7,488 nt of DNA from an uncultured Rhodobacter sp. (GCA_937901435.1 CALGTJ010000189.1:1-7488), one strand, 5' to 3'. Shown: positions 1 to 6,858, numbered from the stretch's first letter. Translations and numbers: made by a program. The notes: generated by a model from the letters alone, not told the origin.

Positions 1-665
1 TGGACGAAACCACCCTCCCATACGGCCCGATGGAATATATCACGCGCCAGTCTCAGGGCGATTTTGCCGTGTTGGATCAGCGCGATGACAACCTGTGGAT
101 GGACGCGGGCACGGTGACGACGCAGGCGGATTGGTCGCTGGATTTTGACATCGGGATGAATTTTTTCGAATGGCACGCGCCGGTGCCGCTGGCCCATGAA
201 AAGGGTATCTTTGTGCGGGCGCTGAAATTCCTGCTTAACATCCAGCAGGGCGCGCCTGCGCGGCGGCTGAACTGGACGATGACGGTCAACCCGCTGCTGG
301 ACACAAGTCCTGAGAATTACAACAAATGGGGCATCCAAAAGACCTCGCTGACGCCGGACAACATCGGATCCAAACAGCATCTGCGGGTCGAGTTGCAGAC
401 CTTCTACCGCTTGCCGCGATCGAACGCGCTGGTGTTTCCGATCCGCTGTTATCTGTGCAGCTTTCAGGATCTGATGAGCGTGCCCAAATGGGGCCGCCGC
501 CTGCACCGCGTCGTACGTGATCTGCCCGAAGAACTGGCGACCTACAAAGGCTTTATCGCCAACCGCCCGATGATGCTGGACTATCTGTCGAAATTTGACG
601 ATGGCCTGCCCACCTCGAACGGAATCTGGCCGGATCTGGACACGGAACCCCCGCTGCAAATCTGA
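1..665 (+). CDS. Heme-dependent oxidative N-demethylase (DUF3445/HODM family), 5'-truncated by window edge
   Basis: The reading frame is already open at base 3 (D-E-T-T-L-P-Y-G-P precedes the ATG at base 30), so that ATG is probably internal and the N-terminal part lies outside the window. About 220 residues are visible. Family hallmarks are HAPVP (codons at 174-188), RRLNWTMTVNP near 260-290, and the long conserved block HLRVELQTFYRLPRS followed by ALVFPIRCYL (about 378-455), which corresponds to the LRVERQTLRRLPRSGA-type signature of DUF3445. Known family role: a PAS-like fold binds heme and oxidatively demethylates secondary amines; the characterised HODM converts dimethylamine to methylamine plus formaldehyde, and the roseobacter homologue DmmD works with DmmABC. 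Partner dmmABC genes are not in view and would have to lie upstream or elsewhere. The stop (663-665) lies 18 bases before the regulator, suggesting co-transcription. The substrate is inferred. It could act on another N-methyl compound. Confidence 0.85.
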   Translation, partial: DETTLPYGPMEYITRQSQGDFAVLDQRDDNLWMDAGTVTTQADWSLDFDIGMNFFEWHAPVPLAHEKGIFVRALKFLLNIQQGAPARRLNWTMTVNPLLDTSPENYNKWGIQKTSLTPDNIGSKQHLRVELQTFYRLPRSNALVFPIRCYLCSFQDLMSVPKWGRRLHRVVRDLPEELATYKGFIANRPMMLDYLSKFDDGLPTSNGIWPDLDTEPPLQI

Positions 666-683
666 GACCTGAAGGTCCAAGCC

Positions 684-1688
684 ATGCTTCAACACTCGAC
701 CCTGCGCATCGGATTTCTGATCTTTCCGGGATTCCCGATGGCGTGCCTGACGTCGATGATCGAACCCCTGCGCGCCGCCAACGAGATCGCGGGCCAAGAG
801 GCATTTTCATGGGTGCTGATCTCTGAAAGTGGCGGACGCGTCATGTCCAGCGCCAAGGTCGCCTTTGAGGTGGATCACGCGCTTTCGGCGGCTCTGGCGG
901 TGGACGTTCTGTTCATCCTCAGCAGTCCCACGGCGGGGTTCGAGAACGCGCGCGCAGGCAATGGCGCGCTGCGCTCACTCGCGCGGCACGGCGTGGTGCT
1001 TGGCAGCGTCAGTGGTGGCGTCTTTCCCCTTGTGCGCTCTGGCGTGACAGAGGGGCAGGCGGTGTCGGTGCATTGGTGTTACGAGGCCGCGTTCAAGGCG
1101 GAATTTCCCGATGTGCGCGGTGTGAGCGATGTAATCGTGTCCAGTCCGACGCTCTATACAGTGTCGGGTGCGGCGGCGGGGTTCGATCTGGCGCTGCATT
1201 TGATCGAGATCCGCCTGCGCGCGGATGTCGCCCATGAGGTCGCGTGTTGGTTCCAGCATCCGCTGATGCGCGGCGAGGGGGTGCAGCAGCGCGTGCCGGT
1301 TGCGCAAATGCCGGACACAGGCGCGCAATTGCCCGATCTGGTGGCGCGTTGCGTCCGGATCTTCACGGCCAATCTAGAGGTTCCTGTCTCTGTTGCCGAG
1401 GTGGCCGATCAAACCGGCGTCACGCCGCGCCAGATCGAACGGGCGTTCAAAAAGGCCACCGGGCAAAGCCCGTCGCATTATTACCGTGGCATCCGGATGC
1501 AGGCGGCGCGGCAGATGGTGATGTATTCCAAGGCCCGTATCGCGGATATTGCGGCCTCTGTCGGCTATGGGTCCGTCGTTCCGCTGGTCACACATTATCG
1601 CGCCGAATTCGGTCTGTCCCCGCGCGAGGACCGCGACCGGATCAATCAGTTTCGCGTAGAGGGCAACGTGCCGCTGCCCTCTGGCTGA
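684..1688 (+). CDS. GlxA/GbdR-type transcriptional regulator (DJ-1/PfpI-like sensor plus AraC HTH)
   Basis: This is a 334-residue protein, the usual length for the GlxA family. A Shine-Dalgarno GAAGG at 671-675 lies 8 bases before the ATG. Residues 7-185 form a class I glutamine-amidotransferase-like domain, starting LRIGFLIFPGFPMACLTS and EPLRAANEIAG, which is diagnostic of this family. Residues 236-315 form the AraC-type DNA-binding domain with two helix-turn-helix units (VAEVADQTGVTPRQIERAF, about 237-255, and IADIAASVGYGSVVPLVTHY, about 286-305). The nucleophile-elbow position reads GSVSGG (107-112), with Ser where catalytic relatives have Cys, so the first domain is expected to be a ligand sensor, not an enzyme. 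Relatives such as GbdR, SouR and CdhR sense glycine betaine/dimethylglycine, sarcosine and carnitine; here the inducer is unknown. The neighbours make the sox operon and transporter the likely targets. It ends 3 bases from soxG, tail to tail. Confidence 0.93.
   Translation: MLQHSTLRIGFLIFPGFPMACLTSMIEPLRAANEIAGQEAFSWVLISESGGRVMSSAKVAFEVDHALSAALAVDVLFILSSPTAGFENARAGNGALRSLARHGVVLGSVSGGVFPLVRSGVTEGQAVSVHWCYEAAFKAEFPDVRGVSDVIVSSPTLYTVSGAAAGFDLALHLIEIRLRADVAHEVACWFQHPLMRGEGVQQRVPVAQMPDTGAQLPDLVARCVRIFTANLEVPVSVAEVADQTGVTPRQIERAFKKATGQSPSHYYRGIRMQAARQMVMYSKARIADIAASVGYGSVVPLVTHYRAEFGLSPREDRDRINQFRVEGNVPLPSG
1658..1682. repeat. Perfect inverted repeat at the convergent gene ends (possible 3'-end hairpin)
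   Basis: AGAGGGCA (1658-1665) and TGCCCTCT (1675-1682) are perfect reverse complements, giving an 8-bp stem with a 9-base loop. It lies in the last codons of the regulator gene. For minus-strand transcripts it starts 9 bases past the soxG stop, which is a normal place for a 3'-end hairpin. No T-run follows on either strand, so it is not a textbook intrinsic terminator. It could protect the sox mRNA 3' end or assist Rho-dependent termination. The structure is seen in sequence and the role is inferred. Confidence 0.45.
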
Positions 1689-1691
1689 GGC

Positions 1692-2258
1692 CTATGATAC
1701 CGAGGTCATCGCCTCGACAATGCCATGATGCAGCGACCTGGCAGAGGCGCGTGGACCGAGGATGCGCAGATGATCTGGCGGGTCACGGCGGATCACGAAA
1801 CAGCCCAGATGGTGGATCACGGTGCGCGTCGCATCGCCCGTCTGCATCTGGCGCAGGTTCACCGGGCAGAGCAGTTCCATCACCCGCTCTATCACTGGTC
1901 CGCGCAAATCGAAACAGGCCCAGGCGTCGCTTTGCTCTGTGATCGAGGCGGTCGCGCCAAAGCGGGATTGCAACTGGTCCGCCAGATCCTCGTGGCTGGC
2001 ATAGGGCGCGCTGACCATCCATTGATCGGGACCCATCCAAAACGCGGCCTCTGGATCACGCAGGCAGGCTTTGCCCGGACCGGGGGCTTTGCGACCCAGC
2101 AGGTCGGCCAGATGCCCGGTGCACTCCACCTCATGCCCAAGGCGCGCGGCCACGCTGGCCAGTGCGAGGCCGGGGTTTTCGCTCAGGGTCATTGCGCCGA
2201 GTGTCTCGACGCACGGGGTGCTGCCGCCAAGGGCCGTTATGGCTGTTAGGTTATGCAC
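1692..2258 (-). CDS. soxG: Sarcosine oxidase family gamma subunit (SoxG / MgdD-like)
   Basis: Last gene of the four-gene minus-strand operon. With the GTG start chosen here it has 188 residues, beginning VHNLTAITALGG; SoxG proteins are usually about 180-210. The frame extends further up to a TTG at 2285. The GTG is preferred because AGAGGGAGAG lies 9 bases upstream, because GTGCATAA overlaps the soxA stop by 8 bases (typical translational coupling), and because the TTG has no Shine-Dalgarno. The family signature FWMGPDQWMVSAP lies at residues 74-86, followed by DLRGPVIERVMELLCPVNL (117-135) and a Cys/Val-rich strand near 150-155. The gamma chain has a GcvT-like fold and is structural, packing against the alpha chain; it carries no known cofactor. 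In the N-methylglutamate pathway the equivalent subunit is MgdD. The stop at 1692 faces the regulator stop at 1688. Confidence 0.9.
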   Translation of the reverse strand: MHNLTAITALGGSTPCVETLGAMTLSENPGLALASVAARLGHEVECTGHLADLLGRKAPGPGKACLRDPEAAFWMGPDQWMVSAPYASHEDLADQLQSRFGATASITEQSDAWACFDLRGPVIERVMELLCPVNLRQMQTGDATRTVIHHLGCFVIRRDPPDHLRILGPRASARSLHHGIVEAMTSVS

Positions 2259-5193
2259 GGGGGCGCTCTCCCTCTGGGTCCACAAAATGCGCAGAGACGA
2301 CCTGCACCTCTACCGTCAGTTTGGTCAGCGGCGACACCAGCCGTAACGTCTCGCCCATGCGATTGGCCCCGTCTTTGAGAAAGGCGAGGCCAATCATCGA
2401 GCCAAGCGTAGGCGAATAGGCGGCCGAGGTGACATAGCCCTGATCATGCGCCGCATCGACAGGTCCGGTCCGCGCCATCAAATGCCCGCCTGCGGTGACT
2501 TTGCTGCCCGGATTGACCGGTTTCAGCCCCACCTGCATCATCGCATCCGGCGCGTTCAGCCCTGCGCGGCGCGACAGAACCGTGCCGATGCTGTCCTTGG
2601 CGGCCGAAACCATCCGCCCCATCCCGAGGTTCAGCGCCGTGGTCGTCCCGTTCAACTCATTCCCCGCCGCATGGCCCTTTTCGATGCGCATGACACCCAG
2701 CGCCTCTGTGCCGTACGGGGTCACGTCGAACTCTGCGCCCTCACTCATCAATCTGCGCATTAGGGCATCGCCGTACCGCGAAGGCACCGCGATTTCATAG
2801 GCCAGCTCGCCCGAAAAAGAGATCCGGAACAGCCGCGCGCGCAGGCCGCCGCAGACGGTGATATTGCCGCAGGCCATAAAGGGAAACGCCTCGTTCGAGA
2901 TGTCATGCTCTGGATCGACCAGCTTTTGCAGCAGCTTGCGCGCATTTGGCCCCGCCACCGCATATTGCGCCCAGGCCTCTGTCGTCGAGATCAGTTGCAC
3001 GTCCATATCCGGGAACAGGCATTGACGCACAAATTCCATATGTTGATAGACCTTGCCCGCGTTGGCCGTGGTGGTGGTGACGACAAAATGGTCCGTCGCA
3101 AGACGCGCGGCGGTGCCGTCGTCCATGGCGATCCCATCCTCGCGCAGCATCAGACCATAGCGGGTCTTGCCCACGGCCAGTTTGGCGAAACCATTGCAAT
3201 AGACGGTGTTCAGAAAGGCCGCCGCATCGACGCCCTGCACGTCGATCTTGCCCAAGGTGGTGCAGTCGCAGACCCCGACAGAGGCGCGGGTGGCCAGCAC
3301 TTCGCGATCCACAGATTGCCGCCAATGGGTCTCGCCGGGGCGGGGAAACCACTGCGCGCGCAGCCAGTTGCCGACCTCGACAAAGACCGCGCCCTGTTCC
3401 TTGGCCCAGACATGCGAGGGCGTGAGGCGGGTGGGATGAAAGGCCATGCCCCGGATGCGCCCCGCCATGGTGCCGATGGAAACGGGCGTGTAGGGCGGGC
3501 GAAAGATCGTGGTGCCGACCTCGGGGATCGCCTTGCCCGCGATTTCGGCCATGATCGCCAGACCGCCCATGTTGGACGTCTTGCCCTGATCCGTGGCCAT
3601 GCCCAGCGTGGTATAGCGTTTGAGGTGCTCGACAGAGCGAAACCCCTCTTGATGGGCCAGTTTGATGTCCTTGACCGTCACGTCATTTTGCTGATCGAGC
3701 CAGGCACGAGAGTAGCCCTCGACATACCAGAAAGGGGTCTGGGTGACAGGCGCATCCTCGGCTGTGGGCAGATCCGGGGTGCCCTTGAGGTCCAGCGCGG
3801 CCATCGCCGCCGCAGCGCCGGATGCCAGCGCGCCATGGGTCGAGAAAATCCCATTTGCCGCGCCCGCAACGCTCATGCCGCTCGGTAGGTCTGCTCCGGG
3901 GACAAAGGCGGATAGCGCTTCGTTCCAGACGGGACGCCCGCGCTGATGGCAGGTCAGATGCACGTTGGGGTTCCAGCCACCCGAGACCCCCAGCGCGCCG
4001 CATTCCAGCGTGCGCGTCGTACCGTCGGCCTGTTTGATCTCGACAAAGCTCAGGCCCAGCCGTCCCTTGGTGTCCACCACTTGCGCGCCACGCAGGACCT
4101 CGAAATCAAGGCTCAGGGATGCGTCGGGACGAGTGTCCACCACAGCGGCGATCCTGATGCCTTTGGCGGCCAGATCGGCGGCGGTGCGGTGGCCGTCGTC
4201 GTTGTTGGTAAAGATCGCGATCCGATGCGCCGGGGTCACGGCAAAGCGGTTGCCATAGCTGCGCATCGCGCCCGCCAGCATGATGCCGGGACGGTCGTTA
4301 TTGTCAAAGGCGATGGGGCGTTCTGTGGCTCCGGCGCAGAGCAGCGTGTGTTTCGTATAGATCCGCCAAAGTGTTTGACGTGGCTTGCCCGCGTCGGGCG
4401 TATGTACATGGTCGCTGACCCGCTCCACCGCGCCGTAGATCCCGTGGTCAAAAGCGCCGATCACAGTGGTGCGCGCCATCAGGCGCACGTTGGGCAGGGA
4501 CGAGAGTTCCGCGACCGTGCGCGCGACCCAGTCAAGGGCAGGGGCCTCGTTCAGGCTGCTCCGCTCTGACAAAAGCCGCCCGCCAAAGGCGAAATCCTCA
4601 TCGGCGAGGATGACTTCGGCGCCGCTGCGCCCTGCAGTCAGCGCCGCACTTAGTCCCGCAGGCCCCGCGCCCACGATCAGCAAATCGCAGTGGCGAAAGC
4701 CTTTGTCGTATGTGTCAGGGTCTTCCTTTTTGGACAGCGAGCCAAGCCCTGCGGCTTTGCGGATGATCGGTTCATAGATCTTTTCCCAAAAGGCGGCGGG
4801 CCACATGAAGGTCTTGTAGTAGAACCCGGCCGTCAGGAAATTGGAAAACCGGTCGTTGATCGCCATGGCGTCAAAGGCCAGACTGGGCCAGCGGTTCTGC
4901 GAACGCGCCATCAGCCCGTCATATAGCTCTGCGGTGGTGGCGCGGGTGTTTGGCTCTTGCCGAGCGCCGCCGCGCAGCTGGACAATGGCGTTGGGCTCTT
5001 CTGAGCCTGCCGTCAATACCCCGCGCGGGCGGTGGTATTTGAACGAGCGGCCCATCAGGCGCACGTTATTGGCCAGCAGCGCCGAGGCCAGCGTGTCGCC
5101 GGGGTGGCCGGTGTAGTGTTTGCCATCAAAGCGGAATTTCAGCGTGCGGCTGCGGTCGATCTGACCCCCGTCAAGGCGATTGATCTGGGTCAT
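2251..5193 (-). CDS. soxA: Sarcosine oxidase family alpha subunit (SoxA / MgdC-like)
   Basis: A 980-residue protein, normal for the alpha chain of heterotetrameric sarcosine oxidase. Residues about 14-75 form a ferredoxin-like domain (DGKHYTGHPGDTLASALLANN, FKYHRPRG) without cluster cysteines; the first Cys is at 169, as expected for this family. A dinucleotide-binding domain follows, with GAGPAG at 175-180 and an acidic strand end at DED (198-200), a second nucleotide subdomain about 323-356 and GAANGIF at 444-450. From about 585 to the end lies a GcvT-like folate-binding domain, with DCTTLGKIDVQG (643-654), GIAMDDG (687-693) and MRIEKGHAAGNELNG (835-849). In known enzymes alpha binds NAD+ and tetrahydrofolate, and the formaldehyde-level carbon channels to the folate site to give methylene-THF. 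The ATG overlaps the soxD stop as ATGA, and AAAGGA lies about 8 bases upstream. Subtype (sarcosine oxidase or N-methylglutamate dehydrogenase MgdC) is unresolved. Confidence 0.95.
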   Translation of the reverse strand: MTQINRLDGGQIDRSRTLKFRFDGKHYTGHPGDTLASALLANNVRLMGRSFKYHRPRGVLTAGSEEPNAIVQLRGGARQEPNTRATTAELYDGLMARSQNRWPSLAFDAMAINDRFSNFLTAGFYYKTFMWPAAFWEKIYEPIIRKAAGLGSLSKKEDPDTYDKGFRHCDLLIVGAGPAGLSAALTAGRSGAEVILADEDFAFGGRLLSERSSLNEAPALDWVARTVAELSSLPNVRLMARTTVIGAFDHGIYGAVERVSDHVHTPDAGKPRQTLWRIYTKHTLLCAGATERPIAFDNNDRPGIMLAGAMRSYGNRFAVTPAHRIAIFTNNDDGHRTAADLAAKGIRIAAVVDTRPDASLSLDFEVLRGAQVVDTKGRLGLSFVEIKQADGTTRTLECGALGVSGGWNPNVHLTCHQRGRPVWNEALSAFVPGADLPSGMSVAGAANGIFSTHGALASGAAAAMAALDLKGTPDLPTAEDAPVTQTPFWYVEGYSRAWLDQQNDVTVKDIKLAHQEGFRSVEHLKRYTTLGMATDQGKTSNMGGLAIMAEIAGKAIPEVGTTIFRPPYTPVSIGTMAGRIRGMAFHPTRLTPSHVWAKEQGAVFVEVGNWLRAQWFPRPGETHWRQSVDREVLATRASVGVCDCTTLGKIDVQGVDAAAFLNTVYCNGFAKLAVGKTRYGLMLREDGIAMDDGTAARLATDHFVVTTTTANAGKVYQHMEFVRQCLFPDMDVQLISTTEAWAQYAVAGPNARKLLQKLVDPEHDISNEAFPFMACGNITVCGGLRARLFRISFSGELAYEIAVPSRYGDALMRRLMSEGAEFDVTPYGTEALGVMRIEKGHAAGNELNGTTTALNLGMGRMVSAAKDSIGTVLSRRAGLNAPDAMMQVGLKPVNPGSKVTAGGHLMARTGPVDAAHDQGYVTSAAYSPTLGSMIGLAFLKDGANRMGETLRLVSPLTKLTVEVQVVSAHFVDPEGERPRA
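2259..2275 (-). promoter_or_regulatory. Ribosome binding site deciding the soxG start
   Basis: On the minus strand AGAGGGAGAG (plus-strand 2266-2275), with core GAGGGAG at 2268-2274, lies 9 bases before the GTG at 2258. It sits inside the 3' end of soxA. It supports the GTG and argues against the in-frame TTG at 2285, which has no purine-rich sequence in front. Confidence 0.7.
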
Positions 5194-5477
5194 TTGGACC
5201 GTCCTTTCGCGCGTGCGACATCGCGGGCCAGTTCGACCTTGCTGATCTCATGGGTCATCGTGTTCCGCGTCACCACCAGCCACGACCTGTCGCCGCCCTC
5301 GTGATACCACAACTCGCGGTGCTCTCCGGCTGGGTTGTCGCGCAGATAGGCGTATTCATAGAAATCCTCTGCCGCCGTTTGCGACGCAGGGTCGGGCCGC
5401 TCGATCAGGGCCGCGTCGCCCATATAGACGAATTCCGCGCTGTCGCGGGGGCCGAGAAGGGGGTGATTGATGATCAT
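5190..5477 (-). CDS. soxD: Sarcosine oxidase family delta subunit (SoxD / MgdB-like), cysteine-free variant
   Basis: A 95-residue protein, normal for the delta chain, recognised by GPRDSAEFVYMGDA (9-22), YLRDNPAGEHRELWYHEGG (44-62) and SWLVVTRNTMTHEI (65-78). In structurally known sarcosine oxidases this subunit binds one zinc through an N-terminal CPxC motif plus a His and a Cys near residues 59-63 (from memory of the structures). Here the first motif reads HPLLG (5-9), the His is kept at 59, the last ligand position is Asp63, and the whole protein has no Cys. The usual zinc site is therefore lost or rebuilt. It lies 10 bases after the soxB stop and overlaps soxA by ATGA, so translational coupling is likely; GAGG lies about 9 bases before the ATG. 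The position between soxB and soxA is the canonical B-D-A-G order. Confidence 0.92.
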   Translation of the reverse strand: MIINHPLLGPRDSAEFVYMGDAALIERPDPASQTAAEDFYEYAYLRDNPAGEHRELWYHEGGDRSWLVVTRNTMTHEISKVELARDVARAKGRSK

Positions 5478-5487
5478 CTGGTCAGCC

Positions 5488-6738
5488 TCAATGCAGGTTG
5501 GGCTGATTGCCCATGCCTTTTTCGTCGATCATATGCCCGGTGCGGAAGCGATCGAACCGATAGGCGGTGGCGGTTGGGTGCGGCTCTCCCTTTGCCAGCA
5601 GATGGGCAAAGCAATAGCCAGAGGCGGGCGTCGCCTTGAAGCCGCCGTAACACCAGCCCCCGTTGAAATAGAGCCCGTCGATATGGGTGGCGTCGATGAT
5701 CGGCGAGCCATCCATCGACATGTCCATGATCCCGCCCCACATCCGCAGCAGCCGCGCGCGGCCAATCATCGGCATGATCGCCATGCCGCCCTCGCAGACG
5801 TCCTCGACCACGGGCAGGTTGCCGCGTTGAGCGTATGAATTATAGCCGTCGATATCGCCGCCAAACACCAGACCGCCCTTGTCGGACTGGCTGACATAGA
5901 AATGCCCCGCGCCAAAGGTGATCACGCCGGGGATCAGCGGCTTTAGCCCCTCCGAGACGAAGGCCTGTAAAACGTGGCTCTCAATGGGCAGGCGCATCCC
6001 GGCCTGCGCCATCACGCGACCCGAATTGCCCGCCACCGCACAGCCGATCTTATTCGCGCCTATGAACCCCTTGGAGGTTTCGACCCCAAGGCATGTTCCG
6101 TTCTCGATGCGAAAGCCCGTGACCACGCAGTTCTGGATGATGTCCACGCCGTGGCTGTCGGCACTGCGCGCATACCCCCAAGCCACGGCGTCATGGCGCA
6201 CCGTGCCGCCGCGCCGCTGGGCCAGCCCGCCCTTGATGGGAAAGCGCACGTCGTTGAACTTGAGAAAGGGATATTCGGCCTTGATCTGATCGGCGCTCAG
6301 CAATTCCGCATCTGCGCCGTTCAGGATCATCGCATTGCCGCGCCGGGTAAAGGCGTCGCGTTGGGCGTCTGAATGGATCAGGTTCATGATGCCGCGCTGG
6401 CTGACCATGGCGTTGTAGTTCAGGTCCTGTTCCAGTCCTTCCCAGAGCTTGAGCGAAAACTCGTAAAACGGCTCGTTCCCGTCCAGCAGATAGTTCGAGC
6501 GGATGATGGTTGTGTTGCGCCCCACATTGCCGCCGCCGATCCAGCCTTTTTCGATCACCGCCACATTGCGCACGCCGTAGACCTTGGCAAGATAGTGCGC
6601 CGTGGCCAGCCCGTGCCCGCCGCCGCCGATGATGATCACGTCATACTGCGGCTTGGGCGCGGGATCGCGCCATGCCGGTGTCCAGCCTTTGTGGCCGGTG
6701 AGTGCCTCTTTTATGACCTTGAAACCTGAGTAGCGCAT
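5488..6738 (-). CDS. soxB: Sarcosine oxidase family beta subunit (SoxB / MgdA-like), catalytic flavoprotein
   Basis: A 416-residue protein, typical length. It is the catalytic amine-oxidising chain of the DAO/D-amino-acid-oxidase fold. The FAD-binding motif IIGGGGHGLATAHYLAK spans 36-52, followed by VIEKGWIGGGNVGRNTTIIRSN (61-82). RRGGTVRHDAVAWGYAR (175-191) contains His182, which aligns with the His that carries covalent FMN in characterised tetrameric sarcosine oxidases. GGWCYGGFKATPASG (360-374) contains the conserved Lys368 near the active site. The family oxidises an N-methyl amino acid; alpha receives the one-carbon unit. First gene of the operon: AAGGGG lies 8 bases before the ATG, and the divergent intergenic region lies directly upstream. 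The ending NQPNLH is usual for alphaproteobacterial forms. Whether the substrate is sarcosine or N-methylglutamate cannot be decided from these motifs. Confidence 0.95.
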   Translation of the reverse strand: MRYSGFKVIKEALTGHKGWTPAWRDPAPKPQYDVIIIGGGGHGLATAHYLAKVYGVRNVAVIEKGWIGGGNVGRNTTIIRSNYLLDGNEPFYEFSLKLWEGLEQDLNYNAMVSQRGIMNLIHSDAQRDAFTRRGNAMILNGADAELLSADQIKAEYPFLKFNDVRFPIKGGLAQRRGGTVRHDAVAWGYARSADSHGVDIIQNCVVTGFRIENGTCLGVETSKGFIGANKIGCAVAGNSGRVMAQAGMRLPIESHVLQAFVSEGLKPLIPGVITFGAGHFYVSQSDKGGLVFGGDIDGYNSYAQRGNLPVVEDVCEGGMAIMPMIGRARLLRMWGGIMDMSMDGSPIIDATHIDGLYFNGGWCYGGFKATPASGYCFAHLLAKGEPHPTATAYRFDRFRTGHMIDEKGMGNQPNLH

Positions 6739-6823
6739 GGATCGGACCCCTTTGCATGTTTTTTAGCGGGATTGCGCGGAAAATGGACTTTAAAATGCGA
6801 CATAGGTTGCGTGGGATCGGACC
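6739..6823. repeat. Direct repeat GGATCGGACC, two copies 75 bases apart
   Basis: The same 10-mer occurs at 6739-6748, directly against the soxB start codon, and at 6814-6823. The copy at soxB overlaps the space between its Shine-Dalgarno and ATG, so a protein bound there could affect expression. Four TGCG tetramers (starting 6773, 6796, 6808, 6829) lie between and around the two copies, as half-sites of an AraC-family regulator might. The repeat is seen directly; function is inferred. Confidence 0.3.
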
Positions 6824-6835
6824 TTGGATGCGTAT

Positions 6836-6858
6836 TTGACCCCAAAATCCGGAGTCAA
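6836..6858. repeat. Inverted repeat TTGAC-N13-GTCAA, candidate operator
   Basis: TTGAC (6836-6840) and GTCAA (6854-6858) are perfect 5-bp reverse complements spanning 23 bases, about two helical turns. The arms also coincide with two opposed -35-like hexamers. It lies about 100 bases from the soxB ATG and 163 from the binding-protein ATG. Arms this short can arise by chance. Confidence 0.3.

Noticed and set aside
30..32. ATG at 30 as the true start of the HODM gene
   Set aside because: The frame stays open and family-like to the window edge (ending TLPYGP before the Met), no Shine-Dalgarno precedes it, and the family is about 100 residues longer at the N-terminus.
1244..1942. 232-codon plus-strand open frame across the convergent regulator/soxG ends
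   Set aside because: It is an out-of-frame shadow of the regulator AraC domain and antisense to soxG; its composition is rich in Arg, Gly and Ala.
1725..2249. 174-codon plus-strand open frame opposite soxG
   Set aside because: It is antisense to a recognised subunit gene, with no family similarity that I can see.
2905..3888. 327-codon open frame on the plus strand inside soxA
   Set aside because: It is wholly antisense to a well-conserved alpha subunit, has low-complexity Arg/Gly/His-rich composition, no recognisable domain and no convincing Shine-Dalgarno. It is a by-product of high-GC codon bias.
4950..5155. Possible [2Fe-2S] cluster in the N-terminal ferredoxin-like domain of soxA
   Set aside because: No Cys occurs before residue 169. 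Tetrameric sarcosine oxidase alpha chains normally have this fold without a cluster.
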